A DNA stretch of 64,000 nt from Paracoccaceae bacterium (GCA_030148225.1 JASBTX010000033.1:1-64000); one strand, 5' to 3'; counted from the stretch's first letter, positions 37,353 to 47,921 are shown. The notes: generated by a model not told the origin, from the letters alone. Translations and numbers: made by a program.

Positions 37353-38087
37353 TCAGAGCGGCGTGGCAAAGGTTCGCGGCAATCCACTCTCGGGGTCGAG
37401 AATAGGCTCGGGTGAATATTGCGCCAGATAGGCCCGCCGGGCCCGATCCGTCGTGTTGGGTGATGAACGGTGCAGCGTCGCGGATGAAAACGCCACGACC
37501 GAACCTGCCTGAACCGTCGCCGCGATGCCGGGATCATCGCCATCATAGCCCACCTTTTCCTTGCCCGCCGCATCCCAGCGATGCGCGTAAATATCCTGAC
37601 CCTGGTTCAGATCACGCGGCAGCACATAAACCGCGCCGTTCTCAACCGTTGTATCGTCCAGCGCGATCCAGACTGTCAGATAGGGCGCATGATCGAACGG
37701 CACGTATCCCCCGTCCTGATGCCATGCAAATGATGCCCCTGTCCTTGGCCCTTTGACGACGAATTGTTCGTTGAAGAGATAAGGCGGCGCATCCAGCAAT
37801 TCCCTTGCTATTGCCTTCATTCCGCGGCCCAGAACAAAATCCGAAAGCGCGGAAAATTCCTGATGGCGGTGCCGCAGGAAACGGCGGTCATGGCCGCGAC
37901 CGATATCATGGGCCTTGCCCCCCTTGTCATCATCGGGCGGTTCCCGCAGCAGCGTGTCACATACTTGCCTCAGCATCGTCAGTGTCTGCTGGCCTATGAG
38001 TCCGGGAAAAATTGCATATCCGTCAGACATGAACATCGCGCGCGCGCCTTCGGGGATGCGTTTGGTATCGTCTGTATCCAGCGCCAT
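37353..38087 (-). CDS. Phytanoyl-CoA dioxygenase (PhyH) family protein
   Basis: A 244-residue Fe(II)/2-oxoglutarate dioxygenase. The iron ligands are H and D of FAWHQDGGYVPF and the distal His in ATLHRSSPNTTDRARRA, whose Arg should bind 2-oxoglutarate. The start ATG 38087 (MALDTDDTKRIPEG) is preferred over the frame reaching 38240. Substrate unknown; the family includes hydroxylases of phytanoyl-CoA, ectoine and alkylphosphonates. Divergent from deoD. Confidence 0.86.
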   Translation of the reverse strand: MALDTDDTKRIPEGARAMFMSDGYAIFPGLIGQQTLTMLRQVCDTLLREPPDDDKGGKAHDIGRGHDRRFLRHRHQEFSALSDFVLGRGMKAIARELLDAPPYLFNEQFVVKGPRTGASFAWHQDGGYVPFDHAPYLTVWIALDDTTVENGAVYVLPRDLNQGQDIYAHRWDAAGKEKVGYDGDDPGIAATVQAGSVVAFSSATLHRSSPNTTDRARRAYLAQYSPEPILDPESGLPRTFATPL

Positions 38088-38262
38088 CTGCCAACCTTTC
38101 CAAATCTGATTCGCCACCCTTCGCAGAGCCAGCTTAGCGCGGATCGGGCAAATCCCAACCGCCAGACAAGTCGGAAAGGCATTCAGCCGATGCACGGTTG
38201 AAACTTCCCGGCCCGCCATGACATGGTCGGGACTGTCCACCAGACCAAGACAGGAGATCGCG

Positions 38263-38967
<705 letters not shown>

Positions 38968-38986
38968 TCGCGGTTTTCCCGCGGCC

Positions 38987-39871
38987 TCAGGTCCCGTGGC
39001 TGCGGCTATAGGCGTTTTTTTCCGGCGGCACCCATCCCTCCAGCGCTGAACGGTCTGGCTCGAACACCTGCATTAGCAGCGGATAGCAGGGTGTGACGTC
39101 ATTCGAATGCTCGCTGGAACAATCGCCGCCGGGGCAGGCAGACAGGCCACCGATCAGATCAATCTCGGCAAAAAACTCGATATGGTCGCCGGGGCGTACC
39201 GGACTGGCCTTCATGAAATACTGGCCAGTGTCGCGGGTAAATCCGGTGCACATAAACACGTTCATGACATCATGGACATGCGGTTCGGCCTCTTGCAGCG
39301 ACATGCCTGTGTGACTGGCCAGCGCCCGGGTCAGGTTGGAATGACAGCAATAATGGTAATCTCCGCCATTCAGCAACCGGCCGGTATAGGGATCGCAGCG
39401 CGTACCGATCACGTCATGCACCGAACCGCCAAAATCGTCGAATCCATACCAGTCGAGCGTATCCGTCGTGATCGTCGCCATCGGCCGAAGCGACGGAAAA
39501 CTTGTCCAGAGACGGTCGCCCGTTGACAGATGCGTGCCATGCAGCGCCCGGGTCTTGCCCGAATAGAACCGCTCGGACAGATCATCGGCAGCCCACAGGT
39601 TGAAATCCCCAACCTGCGGACCCTTGACACTTTCTATCCTCAGAAATTGTCCGGCCTTGATATCGATGCAGTTCCCGTCACGTGGTTTAACCACAACCTC
39701 GTCAACCTGCCGGGCGGTCTGTCGGGCGCGGCGGTACAGCGTCAGATCGGGCGCTGGCAGCGTGTCGGGTGGATAGCAGATCACTGGCGCAATCGCGCGA
39801 CGGTGATCTGCATCTTCGGGCGGCTGGGTTTCCGGATGGGCTGGTTTCATGCCCGAACTAGCCCATGCCAT
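38987..39871 (-). CDS. DUF1989 (urea-carboxylase-associated) family protein
   Basis: A 294-residue protein of the DUF1989 fold. IDIKAGQFLRIESVKGPQVGDFNLWAADD and the Cys-rich YHYCCHSNLTRAL and GDCSSEHSNDVTPCYPL are family marks. Members accompany urea amidolyase/urea carboxylase and amino-acid degradation; here no such neighbour is present, so the role is unknown. The start is uncertain between 39871 and 39850 (MKPAHPETQ). Confidence 0.82.
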   Translation of the reverse strand: MAWASSGMKPAHPETQPPEDADHRRAIAPVICYPPDTLPAPDLTLYRRARQTARQVDEVVVKPRDGNCIDIKAGQFLRIESVKGPQVGDFNLWAADDLSERFYSGKTRALHGTHLSTGDRLWTSFPSLRPMATITTDTLDWYGFDDFGGSVHDVIGTRCDPYTGRLLNGGDYHYCCHSNLTRALASHTGMSLQEAEPHVHDVMNVFMCTGFTRDTGQYFMKASPVRPGDHIEFFAEIDLIGGLSACPGGDCSSEHSNDVTPCYPLLMQVFEPDRSALEGWVPPEKNAYSRSHGT

Positions 39872-39975
39872 CCGGCCCCTGTCAACCGCCCTCGGGCACG
39901 CCGCTCATCTGGTGCAATACACAGGATCACCTGCTAGGGTCAGAACAGGTTCCGGATCAGCGAGGTACGTTTCGG

Positions 39976-40845
39976 ATGTTCCTTGCCGTGTTCTTTGCCC
40001 TGTGCGCCGCGATCCTGTTTTCATTTGGGCTGCAGTTCCAGAAAAAGGCGCTCGCATCGCTGGATGATCTGTCGGGCACGTTCATATCTGTGGCGACCAT
40101 GGCGGCGATTTTCTGGATCATGGCACCCTGGGTGGTCGAACGTGAATTCTGGGCAACGCGGGCCACGCTCTATTTCGCGATTGCCGGCCTGCTTTTCCCG
40201 GCCATGGGCCAGCGGTTTCAGATCGCATCGGTGCGCCATGTCGGCCCGGCGCTGTCCTCGGCTTTTGGCGCGTTTCTGCCGGTCTTTGCGGTTATTCCCG
40301 CGATCCTTTTTCTGGACGAAGACGTGACTGCCACACAGTTTCTGGGCATCGCATTGGTCATGGGCGGGCTGATCGGTGCCGCCATGGCCCGTGGCGCTGG
40401 CAGGCGACCACAGGCAGCAATTGTTTTCCTGCTGCCCATCGGTGCCGCTGCTGTGCGGGGCATCACACAACCCCTGACCAAGGCCGGATATACCACCCTC
40501 CCGGAACCGCTTTTTGCGATGCTGGTTGTCACAACGGTTTCGACCCTGCTGATCGGCCTGATGGTTCTGACAGGCGGCAGCCCCGCCCGTATCGTTCGCC
40601 CGACGCGGGCGCATTACCTTTTCATGCTGAACGGGCTTTTCATCGGCATGGGTATTCTGGGTATCCAACTTTCGCTGTTGCACGGAACCGTCACGCTGAC
40701 GTCGTCGATCGTTTCGGTCGTGCCGGTCCTGACGCTGCTCCTCAGCATTTACGTTTTCCGGAGCGAACAACTCAGATGGTGGCACGCGCTGGTTGCGGTG
40801 ACCGTTACGACTGGTGCAATTCTGGTGGTGGCGGGTGCGAGCTAG
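39976..40845 (+). CDS. EamA/DMT-superfamily transporter
   Basis: A 289-residue membrane protein with about ten helices in two repeats ([21 protein letters not shown] and [18 protein letters not shown]), the drug/metabolite-transporter pattern; each repeat ends in an export-type motif ([18 protein letters not shown] and [13 protein letters not shown]). The substrate cannot be inferred. It ends 4 bp into the stop of the convergent sdhB. Confidence 0.85.
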   Translation: MFLAVFFALCAAILFSFGLQFQKKALASLDDLSGTFISVATMAAIFWIMAPWVVEREFWATRATLYFAIAGLLFPAMGQRFQIASVRHVGPALSSAFGAFLPVFAVIPAILFLDEDVTATQFLGIALVMGGLIGAAMARGAGRRPQAAIVFLLPIGAAAVRGITQPLTKAGYTTLPEPLFAMLVVTTVSTLLIGLMVLTGGSPARIVRPTRAHYLFMLNGLFIGMGILGIQLSLLHGTVTLTSSIVSVVPVLTLLLSIYVFRSEQLRWWHALVAVTVTTGAILVVAGAS

Positions 40846-41621
40846 ACCTCGCGCTCGACCATCATCTTCTTGATCTCTGCGATGGCCTTGGCCGGGTTCA
40901 GCCCTTTGGGGCAAGTCTTGGTGCAGTTCATGATCGTATGGCAGCGATAGAGCTTAAAGGGATCCTGCAGGTCATCCAGCCGTTCACCCGTCGCCTCGTC
41001 CCGGCTGTCGATGATCCACCGATAGGCATGCAACAGCGCCGCAGGCCCCAGATAGCGGTCACCATTCCACCAGTAGGACGGACAGGATGTCGAGCACGAG
41101 GCGCACATGACGCATTCATAAAGCCCGTCCAGCTTCTTGCGGTCTTCGATTGACTGCTTCCATTCACGCTGGGGACGGTTTGTTTTGGTCTCAAGCCAGG
41201 GCATGATGCTGGCATGCTGGGCATAGAAATGCGTCAGGTCGGGGATCAGGTCCTTGACCACCGGCATGTGCGGCAGAGGATAGATTTTCACGTCGCCCTT
41301 GATCTCGTCCATGCCGTAGATACAGGCGAGCGTGTTGATCCCGTCGATATTCATCGCACATGATCCGCAGATCCCCTCGCGGCAGGACCGGCGGAATGTC
41401 AGCGTCGGGTCGATCTCGGACTTGATCTTGATCAGCGCATCCAGAACCATCGGACCGCAATCATCCAGATCGACGAAATAGGTATCCACCGACGGGTTTT
41501 TGCCATCATCCGGATTCCAGCGGTAAATCTGGAATTTGCGCAGGTTGGTGGCACCCTCCGGCTTGGGCCAGACACGGCCCTTGGTGATGCGTGAATTCTT
41601 GGGAAGCGCGAGTTCTACCAT
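40842..41621 (-). CDS. sdhB: Succinate dehydrogenase iron-sulfur subunit SdhB
   Basis: A 259-residue subunit carrying [2Fe-2S] ([15 protein letters not shown]), [4Fe-4S] ([15 protein letters not shown]) and [3Fe-4S] ([21 protein letters not shown]) clusters. It passes electrons from SdhA FAD to ubiquinone. Full length. Unusually it is separated from sdhA by three genes; it starts 6 bp after the methyltransferase gene, so it is still read as part of the sdh transcript. Confidence 0.97.
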   Translation of the reverse strand: MVELALPKNSRITKGRVWPKPEGATNLRKFQIYRWNPDDGKNPSVDTYFVDLDDCGPMVLDALIKIKSEIDPTLTFRRSCREGICGSCAMNIDGINTLACIYGMDEIKGDVKIYPLPHMPVVKDLIPDLTHFYAQHASIMPWLETKTNRPQREWKQSIEDRKKLDGLYECVMCASCSTSCPSYWWNGDRYLGPAALLHAYRWIIDSRDEATGERLDDLQDPFKLYRCHTIMNCTKTCPKGLNPAKAIAEIKKMMVEREV

Positions 41622-41627
41622 TTGTCC

Positions 41628-42398
41628 TCAGCTCGTTTTGAAGACGTCACCCACAAGATCGGTGACGTGAATGGACCGGCTGCTGACGATATCCAGATCG
41701 TCGGCCAGTTTGTCTGTACCATATTCCCTGATGCTCAGATCCAAATATTCCGACATCAGATCGTCGTAGTTGTCCCTGAGCACCGTATTGCTGTGATCCA
41801 GACCCGTGATCACAACCAGACCCGAGGGCGGGCAATCCACCACGCGGATGTTCAGGTCAGGGCGATATTTGCGCAGGATGCTGACAACCTTCCAGCAATC
41901 GCCCGTCCAGACCCTGACCTGTCGGCGGTTCCAGTCCCGCTCGGCGCCCTGATAGGTAAAGGGAATGCAGTCATGCATCACCACCACACAGTCATCGCCG
42001 CATTGTTCCTCGGTATTCATGAAATCGCGCAGCAGGTATTCAAACCAGTGCAGCCCGTCCAGAAACGCAAGGTCAATCTTGTCGGTGAAATTCTTCAGTC
42101 GGCCGGAATCGAAAAAGTCATCGCTGGTCTGCTGAAAGAAATGCGCCTCACCCCGGCTGCGGATCACGTTGGATTCGATCCGGAATGCGGGATCAATTGA
42201 GATCAGGTTGCAGTCGTTGAATGCCAGGCTGCGCCCCCGCTCGGTCCCGATTTCCAGATACCATTCGGGTTGAAGTTTCGCATGCATCGCCTGCAGGAAC
42301 GCCTTGTACTTCACACCGCTCAAACCGGTGGAAAGCACCATCTCGGAATGCTGGAGATCACGCGCGGGCCCCCGCAGATTTTTCGCCATTTCGTTCAT
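41628..42398 (-). CDS. Class I SAM-dependent methyltransferase-like protein in sdh operon
   Basis: A 256-residue protein with a Rossmann-type beginning (LQPEWYLEIGTERGRSLAFNDCNLISIDPAF, motif I) and DLAFLDGLHWFEYLLRDFMN, as in Methyltransf_24-type enzymes acting on small molecules or capsule sugars. ATG 42398 was chosen (AAGGG at a good distance); ATG 42428 has no ribosome site. It sits between a lipoprotein gene and sdhB. I take it as an acquired gene; the substrate is unknown. Confidence 0.7.
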   Translation of the reverse strand: MNEMAKNLRGPARDLQHSEMVLSTGLSGVKYKAFLQAMHAKLQPEWYLEIGTERGRSLAFNDCNLISIDPAFRIESNVIRSRGEAHFFQQTSDDFFDSGRLKNFTDKIDLAFLDGLHWFEYLLRDFMNTEEQCGDDCVVVMHDCIPFTYQGAERDWNRRQVRVWTGDCWKVVSILRKYRPDLNIRVVDCPPSGLVVITGLDHSNTVLRDNYDDLMSEYLDLSIREYGTDKLADDLDIVSSRSIHVTDLVGDVFKTS

Positions 42399-42521
42399 AT
42401 CACTGCCCTTTTTGCTCTTATTTGCCATGCATATAGCATGAAAATGTTCAAAGGGTTCAATTTTTGCCGCGGCTGTGCCGGTTTGATTCCGGCCTCTGTG
42501 ATGATGGGCGCATTCATCACG

Positions 42522-42836
42522 TCATATCCCCAGCAGGGCAAGGCCCTGTTGTGCGATGCATTTCAGGGTTTCAGGCCGGCGCGAGATATCCAGAATGGTC
42601 TCGACCGTCTGATCATCCACCGCGATGACGGCTGCCTTGGCGATGGTCAGCAATTCGACCGGCTCGGCATTGTCGATGATGCATTCGGTCACCGGTGCCG
42701 GGTCAACGCCGGGGAATCGATCTGTGATCACACTGTTGACCACGCGTTTGGCCGTGTCGCGGGTGGCGTTTGTCACCGCCTGCTCGGCTGCGGTACATCC
42801 GGCAAGCACAAGGGGCAGGATCAGCGCCAGTCGCAT
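42522..42836 (-). CDS. Small lipoprotein between sdhA and sdhB
   Basis: A 104-residue protein with a type II signal peptide (MRLALILPLVLAGCTAAEQA), so probably membrane-anchored. The mature part (TNATRDTAKRVVNSVITDRFPGVDPAPVTECIIDNAEPVELLTIAKAA) is unassigned. ATG 42836 puts the lipobox at the proper distance and is preceded by AAGGG. I recall a small hypothetical gene at this position in other Rhodobacteraceae sdh operons, so it may be the native one. The coding region contains one TGTGATCACA (42723-42732). Confidence 0.7.
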   Translation of the reverse strand: MRLALILPLVLAGCTAAEQAVTNATRDTAKRVVNSVITDRFPGVDPAPVTECIIDNAEPVELLTIAKAAVIAVDDQTVETILDISRRPETLKCIAQQGLALLGI

Positions 42837-42876
42837 CAGTTGACCCTTGGGTTTGGTTTGATCCGCGTCCGAATCA

Positions 42877-43536
42877 TCACGCTGGCGCCGTTTCGCTGAA
42901 TTCATAGCCATAGGCCGCGACATCATCGGGATAAAGCGCCGCGATACGCTGTGCTTCCTCTTTGCTCAGAACGGCACGGTCCGGTCGGTTGGGATTGGCG
43001 TTGGCACGGGGCACGGTCACGCTTTCCATTTTCAGATCAGACAAGATGGCATTCATGTCGTCCTGCAGCGCCTCTACACGGGCCAGACGATTGCAAAAGG
43101 CCTGGCCGTTGACGTGGGTGTAGTGAATCTGCGGCACCGCGTGAAAGCGAAAGTTCCGGTCAGCGGCCCTCAGCTCTTCTATGCGATCCAGAACCTCGGG
43201 AACCGGCAATTTGAAATGTCCGCAGAGTGACTGAAATCTGTTCCATGGGTTCCGTACCGAGGAAAAGATATAATAATCCGCCAGATCGGCGTCCGTGACC
43301 GTAGTGATCCACTGGCGATAGGCGGGTTTGTTCCCGCGCTGGTGAATGAACCCTCCCAGCTGTGGCTCCAGCAGCTTGCGAAAGATCGATGTCCCTGCCG
43401 TCTTGCAGGATTTCATATAGATGAACCGTTTCTCCGGATGCACGATGATCCCGCCGGGATGGGGATGGCTGCGCAGGGCGTCGGCCAGACCTGCAGGTCG
43501 CGCGCCCATGTCTGTTGTTGCTGATGCTGGTATCAT
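42877..43536 (-). CDS. Sulfotransferase family protein within the sdh operon
   Basis: A 219-residue protein of the sulfotransferase superfamily: the PAPS 5'-loop is FIYMKSCKTAGTSIFRKLL (residues about 38-56) and IFSSVRNPWNRFQSLCGHF is the 3'-phosphate site. The ribosome site is GGAGGA 12 bases before ATG 43536. It interrupts the usual SDH gene order together with the methyltransferase. Such pairs are typical of surface-polysaccharide tailoring. Not found elsewhere among the sdh operons I know. Confidence 0.78.
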   Translation of the reverse strand: MIPASATTDMGARPAGLADALRSHPHPGGIIVHPEKRFIYMKSCKTAGTSIFRKLLEPQLGGFIHQRGNKPAYRQWITTVTDADLADYYIFSSVRNPWNRFQSLCGHFKLPVPEVLDRIEELRAADRNFRFHAVPQIHYTHVNGQAFCNRLARVEALQDDMNAILSDLKMESVTVPRANANPNRPDRAVLSKEEAQRIAALYPDDVAAYGYEFSETAPA

Positions 43537-43612
43537 TTCAGCGTTTCCTCCGGCGTCCTGCCCCTGGCGTATGTAGGCGCGTCACCCGCCTCTGCCGCCA
43601 ACATGTCCTGCC

Positions 43613-45418
43613 CTAGTATACCCGCGCCTTGGGCGCGATCTTGTTCAGATCAATCCCGCCATCGGCCTCTTTGGTCAGTGGCTCCAGATGGACGGGGCGA
43701 TATTTCAGTTTGGTCTTGTTGCCATTGACATAGGCCAGCGTGTGTTTTCGCCAGTTCTCGTCATCACGGTCTGGATAATCCTCGTGCGCGTGGGCACCCC
43801 GGCTTTCCTTGCGGGCCTCTGCCCCGACGATCGTGGCCAGCGCATTGGGCATCAGGTTGGTCAGTTCCAGCGTTTCCATCAGATCGCTGTTCCAGACGAG
43901 GCTGCGGTCGGTCACACTGATATCGTCCAGTTTGGCGGCCACGCTCTCCATCTTGCCGACACCATCTGCCAGCGTCTTGTCGGTACGGAACACCGCGGCA
44001 TCGGCCTGCATTGTCTGTTGCATTTCCATCCTGAGATCGGCCGTCGGCACCGCGCCATCGGCATGACGGATACCGTCGAACCGCGCCAGAACCGCATCGA
44101 TCTTGTCCTTGCCGGCCTGCGGAACAGAGGTGGACGGATCGACAACCTCGGCTGCGCGGATGGCGGCGGCACGCCCAAAGACAACCAGATCGATCAGCGA
44201 GTTCGAGCCCAGCCTGTTCGCCCCGTGGACCGAGGCACAACCGGCCTCGCCCACGGCCATCAGACCGGGCGCCACGCGATCGGGGTTCTTGGCGGTGGGG
44301 TTCAGAACCTCACCCCAGTAATTCGTGGGAATGCCGCCCATGTTGTAATGCACGGTGGGCAGCACCGGGATCGGTTCCTTGGTCAGGTCGACACCGGCAA
44401 AGATGCGCGCCGATTCCGAAATGCCGGGCAGTCGCTCGGCCAGAGTTTCGGGCGGCAGGTGATTAAGATGCAGGTGAATGTGATCCCCGTTCTTGCCGAT
44501 ACCTCGGCCTTCGCGGATTTCCAGCGTCATGCAACGGCTGACAACGTCGCGACTGGCCAGATCCTTGTAGGTGGGGGCATAGCGTTCCATGAAACGCTCA
44601 CCCTCGGAATTGGTCAGATAACCGCCTTCGCCGCGCGCGCCTTCGGTAATCAGAACACCGGCACCGTAGATGCCGGTCGGGTGGAACTGCACGAATTCCA
44701 TATCCTGCAGCGGCAATCCGGCCCTTGCGATCATACCGCCACCGTCACCGGTACAGGTATGGGCCGAGGTCGCGCTGAAATAGGCCCGGCCATAGCCACC
44801 CGTCGCCAGAACGGTCATCTTGGCGTTGAAGACATGGATTGTGCCATCGTCCAGCTTCCAGCAGACGACACCCTGACAGGTGCCATCATCCGCCATCACC
44901 AAATCGATGGCGAAATATTCGATGTAGAACTCGGCGTTGTTTTTCAGCGACTGGCCATAAAGCGTGTGCAGGATGGCGTGGCCCGTCCGGTCGGCGGCGG
45001 CGCAGGTGCGTTGCACGGGGGGGCCTTCACCAAATTCCGTCGTATGACCGCCAAAAGGGCGCTGATAAATCTTGCCTTCTTCGGTGCGGCTGAAGGGAAC
45101 GCCGTAATGTTCCAGTTCGTAGACCGCTTTGGGCGCCTCACGCGCGAGGTATTCCATCGCATCCGTATCGCCCAGCCAGTCCGATCCCTTGACGGTGTCA
45201 TACATATGCCACTGCCAGTGATCCGGCCCCATGTTTTCGAGCGAGGCGGCAATGCCACCCTGTGCCGCAACGGTATGAGAGCGCGTGGGAAAGACCTTGG
45301 TCACGCAGGCCGTTCTGAGGCCCTGTTCAGCCATGCCCAGCGTGGCCCGCAATCCCGCGCCGCCAGCACCGACAACAACGACGTCATAATCATGCGTCTC
45401 GAATTCATATGCTGCCAT
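43613..45418 (-). CDS. sdhA: Succinate dehydrogenase flavoprotein subunit SdhA
   Basis: A 601-residue subunit oxidising succinate. The FAD domain starts [21 protein letters not shown]; the covalent FAD His is in [16 protein letters not shown]; the capping domain and active-site residues follow ([32 protein letters not shown]). Complete, 21 bp from sdhD. A 579-codon antisense frame opposite it is an artefact. Confidence 0.98.
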   Translation of the reverse strand: MAAYEFETHDYDVVVVGAGGAGLRATLGMAEQGLRTACVTKVFPTRSHTVAAQGGIAASLENMGPDHWQWHMYDTVKGSDWLGDTDAMEYLAREAPKAVYELEHYGVPFSRTEEGKIYQRPFGGHTTEFGEGPPVQRTCAAADRTGHAILHTLYGQSLKNNAEFYIEYFAIDLVMADDGTCQGVVCWKLDDGTIHVFNAKMTVLATGGYGRAYFSATSAHTCTGDGGGMIARAGLPLQDMEFVQFHPTGIYGAGVLITEGARGEGGYLTNSEGERFMERYAPTYKDLASRDVVSRCMTLEIREGRGIGKNGDHIHLHLNHLPPETLAERLPGISESARIFAGVDLTKEPIPVLPTVHYNMGGIPTNYWGEVLNPTAKNPDRVAPGLMAVGEAGCASVHGANRLGSNSLIDLVVFGRAAAIRAAEVVDPSTSVPQAGKDKIDAVLARFDGIRHADGAVPTADLRMEMQQTMQADAAVFRTDKTLADGVGKMESVAAKLDDISVTDRSLVWNSDLMETLELTNLMPNALATIVGAEARKESRGAHAHEDYPDRDDENWRKHTLAYVNGNKTKLKYRPVHLEPLTKEADGGIDLNKIAPKARVY

Positions 45419-45439
45419 GTCTTCTGATCCTTTGAGCGC

Positions 45440-45811
45440 CTAGAGCGCGATTTTGGCGATGGCGAAAATGCCGGTGGCGATGGCCGCATAGGACAGGCAG
45501 ATCATCGTGATGATCAGCACCGTCCGCATTGGCCCGTGCACATAATCCTCGATCAGTATCTGCACGCCGCCCTTGAAGTGCAGGAAACTCACCGTGATCG
45601 TCAGTATTGCCAGCACCGCCGGATAGGGCCGCGCGAAATGGGCTGTGACCTCTTCGTAGGGTGCGCCCACCATCGGCCCGAAATTCAGGATGAACAAGGG
45701 GATCAGAATGATCAGGGCCCAGGACGAAACCGTCATCATCCAGTGATGCTCGGTCCCCGATTTGGCCGAGCCCATGCCCGAGGCGCGTTTGCGATCTGTC
45801 AGAAATGCCAT
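45440..45811 (-). CDS. sdhD: Succinate dehydrogenase membrane anchor SdhD
   Basis: A 123-residue anchor with three membrane segments (SSWALIILIPLFILNFGPMV, AVLAILTITVSFLHFKGG, TVLIITMICLSYAAIATGIF). HFKGGVQILIEDYVHG is the SdhD motif near the quinone/heme site. Starts 12 bp after sdhC. Confidence 0.92.
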   Translation of the reverse strand: MAFLTDRKRASGMGSAKSGTEHHWMMTVSSWALIILIPLFILNFGPMVGAPYEEVTAHFARPYPAVLAILTITVSFLHFKGGVQILIEDYVHGPMRTVLIITMICLSYAAIATGIFAIAKIAL

Positions 45812-45823
45812 GGTTCAGTCCCC

Positions 45824-46207
45824 TCAGATCAGAAACAGCGACAGAATGGTCAGGACGAAAGAGCCGACAATCACCGCATAGCCAAGACGATAGGCCTCAT
45901 CCAGTTCCAGTCCGCGGCCTGAATCCCAGTAAAGATGGCGCAATCCGGCACAGAAATGATACCACATCGCCCAAAGTGACAGGATCAGGATCAGCTGCAC
46001 GAACCAGCTTGTCATGACCGCGTTTGCCACGGCGAAATAGGCCGGCCCGGTTGCAGCGGCAAAGAACCACCAGACGATCAAAAGCGCCGCCAAAAGCATG
46101 GCGTTGCCCGTGATGCGCGTAAAGATCGATGTGATGGATGTCAGTTGCGGCCGGTAGATGGTCAAATGAGGGGAAAGCGGCCGATCTCCCCGGTTCACAT
46201 CTGCCAT
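45824..46207 (-). CDS. sdhC: Succinate dehydrogenase cytochrome b556 subunit SdhC
   Basis: A 127-residue subunit with three helices. RPLSPHLTIYRPQLTSITSIFTRITG is the N-terminal signature, and YHFCAGLRHLYWDSGRG contains the heme-ligand His. First gene of the sdh operon; the 154-bp region ahead of it is AT-rich and contains the paired palindromes. Confidence 0.95.
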   Translation of the reverse strand: MADVNRGDRPLSPHLTIYRPQLTSITSIFTRITGNAMLLAALLIVWWFFAAATGPAYFAVANAVMTSWFVQLILILSLWAMWYHFCAGLRHLYWDSGRGLELDEAYRLGYAVIVGSFVLTILSLFLI

Positions 46208-46329
46208 GACATGTACCTCGCGAATGCTTTGTTCTTTTATTATTGATTAGACGATTTGGCGGCCAAGTCACTGCCCCGAGAGCGCAAACACCCTGTTCTG
46301 CGGCAATATTTCTCGAAACATTTACCTTA

Positions 46330-46360
46330 TGTGATCACACAGAATATTTATGTGATCACA
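46330..46360. promoter_or_regulatory. Paired TGTGATCACA operators upstream of sdhCDAB
   Basis: Two perfect copies of the 10-bp palindrome TGTGATCACA at 46330-46339 and 46351-46360, centres 21 bp apart (two helical turns), so two dimers would bind one DNA face. The near copy is 123 bp upstream of the sdhC start; a possible sigma-70 promoter (TTGGCC, 16 bp, AATAAT) lies between. The same pair with the same spacing precedes sucC. Confidence 0.8.
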
Positions 46361-46361
46361 T

Positions 46362-47123
46362 TTAGCGGTTTGATGACTGAAGATAGAAATAATCCGAGAA
46401 TTCGGTGCACATGATGATTTCAATCGTGTTGGGGTCGTAAAAGGCGTTGGGCTCGCCGCAGGGGCCGACCGTGACCTGCAATTCTTCGGGCAGGCTGAGG
46501 ATCGAATTCAGGTGATCGACCTCCGCCTCGATCAGGTCTGCGGTAAAGACATCCAGATCACTCTCGACATTTGCCGAAAAGCGGATCGTGCTTCCCGGAC
46601 CGGCGTCAATCACCTCATCGATCGGCGGCCCCCAGCTTTCGTCGGCCAGTTGAAACTCTTCTTCACAGGTGACCGCGCGCTCTTCTGGCAGGCCCATATC
46701 CTGGGCCAGTTCCTCTCGCGTATCGGGACTGGCACCATAAAACAGGCAGGCCATGTTGTAATATCGTTGCAGATCATGGCCATGAGTATCCCAGAACGGA
46801 AACTCGCCACCGCTTTCTTCCAAAGCGATCAGATAGCTCTCGGCAGCTTCAAACGTTATCGCAACCGCCGATTCCTCATCAAATATCTGATCGACCATGA
46901 TCACCGACAAAACGTCAGCCGCGTCCTCTTCCTGGCCGAAGATCGGCAATCGGAGGATATCGATCATCGCATGTCCGAACTCGTGATAGAACACCGCGAT
47001 CTGATTGGATTCAACATAGTACAGGCTGTCTTCGTCCAGCCGGTTCTGGGCGCTGGCCGTCAGCGACCAGAGCAGACCGGCCAGCAGGGCAATGGCACCG
47101 CAGACGGGTTTTTTCAGGGTCAT
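46362..47123 (-). CDS. DUF4344 putative metallopeptidase, secreted
   Basis: A 253-residue protein with signal peptide MTLKKPVCGAIALLAGLLWSLTASAQ. The zinc motif HExxH is in AVFYHEFGHAMIDILRLPIFG, and a downstream glutamate-rich stretch (GQEEDAAD) may supply the third ligand; four or more cysteines occur in the second half. DUF4344 proteins are predicted, uncharacterised peptidases. ATG 47123 fits the signal peptide. It is 31 bp downstream of the DUF1194 gene and its stop is 1 bp from the sdh operators. Confidence 0.82.
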   Translation of the reverse strand: MTLKKPVCGAIALLAGLLWSLTASAQNRLDEDSLYYVESNQIAVFYHEFGHAMIDILRLPIFGQEEDAADVLSVIMVDQIFDEESAVAITFEAAESYLIALEESGGEFPFWDTHGHDLQRYYNMACLFYGASPDTREELAQDMGLPEERAVTCEEEFQLADESWGPPIDEVIDAGPGSTIRFSANVESDLDVFTADLIEAEVDHLNSILSLPEELQVTVGPCGEPNAFYDPNTIEIIMCTEFSDYFYLQSSNR

Positions 47124-47154
47124 GTCCACAGCAAAGCGCGAATTCGATAAAATC

Positions 47155-47874
47155 TCAATCCAATTCGGCGCGAACGGGCACCGGAGCAATTCTGGTTGTC
47201 GGCCCTGCCAGCTGTATCGTCGTCTCGCGCCTCAGTTTCAGACGTATCTTTTCGGCATATTCGTCAAAGCCATTCGCCGTCTCGACAAAGGCACCCTCAC
47301 CCGTGATGACATTTTCCCAGAAATAGCCCGTCAGGTCGTCTTCTTCGCCCTCGATCACAAGGCCGTTCACCGTCACGTCAGAGGTTCGCAGCAGGAACCT
47401 GACACTTTCAGGGGGGCGTCCTTCGTTCGATACGCCGTCACCCGAAACATCGATGACACGGTTGCGGCAGTCGGGAACGCCGATAAACTGCTCAAGCGAG
47501 AATGAAAGCGCCTCGCCGATGGCGGTCGAGAAATGCCGCCACCGCCGCGGTGCTGTTTCGATCTGACGGGCGAGCTCCTCGACATCCGCAAAGCCGCCGA
47601 TCCGTTTCCAGGGCACCGTGACGGTTTGTCTGGTCGAGCCCGTCCATTGTACCACGGCCACTGCCGCCTTGTTGCGCACCAATGCCTCGGACACCACAGG
47701 GTCACGCACGCCGTCGGCAAGGCCCTGCATCTGGATGTTGTATTCGCGATAATCGACCGAGCCCGAGACATCGACGCTCAGCACCAGTGCCAGTTCGCAT
47801 GCCGCAACCGGCACGGCCACAAACGCGCCCAGTGCGCCCAGGCAGAACCTTTGAATGAAGTGACCGCATGGCAT
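47155..47874 (-). CDS. DUF1194 von Willebrand factor A-like secreted protein
   Basis: A 239-residue protein of DUF1194. The N-terminal signal (GALGAFVAVPVAAC) is followed by the metal-ion-dependent adhesion motif ALVLSVDVSGSVDYREY and VIDVSGDGVSNEGRPP, so a vWA fold. DUF1194 proteins are common in alphaproteobacteria; their role is unknown. Adjacent to the metallopeptidase, which may be its partner. Confidence 0.85.
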   Translation of the reverse strand: MPCGHFIQRFCLGALGAFVAVPVAACELALVLSVDVSGSVDYREYNIQMQGLADGVRDPVVSEALVRNKAAVAVVQWTGSTRQTVTVPWKRIGGFADVEELARQIETAPRRWRHFSTAIGEALSFSLEQFIGVPDCRNRVIDVSGDGVSNEGRPPESVRFLLRTSDVTVNGLVIEGEEDDLTGYFWENVITGEGAFVETANGFDEYAEKIRLKLRRETTIQLAGPTTRIAPVPVRAELD

Positions 47875-47921
47875 GGCCCAAGCTCTAGCACGCCTGCCCG
47901 TCCGGTCGGTACAAATTCGCG

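Noticed and set aside
43688..45427. 579-codon plus-strand frame
   Set aside because: Antisense to sdhA over its whole length.
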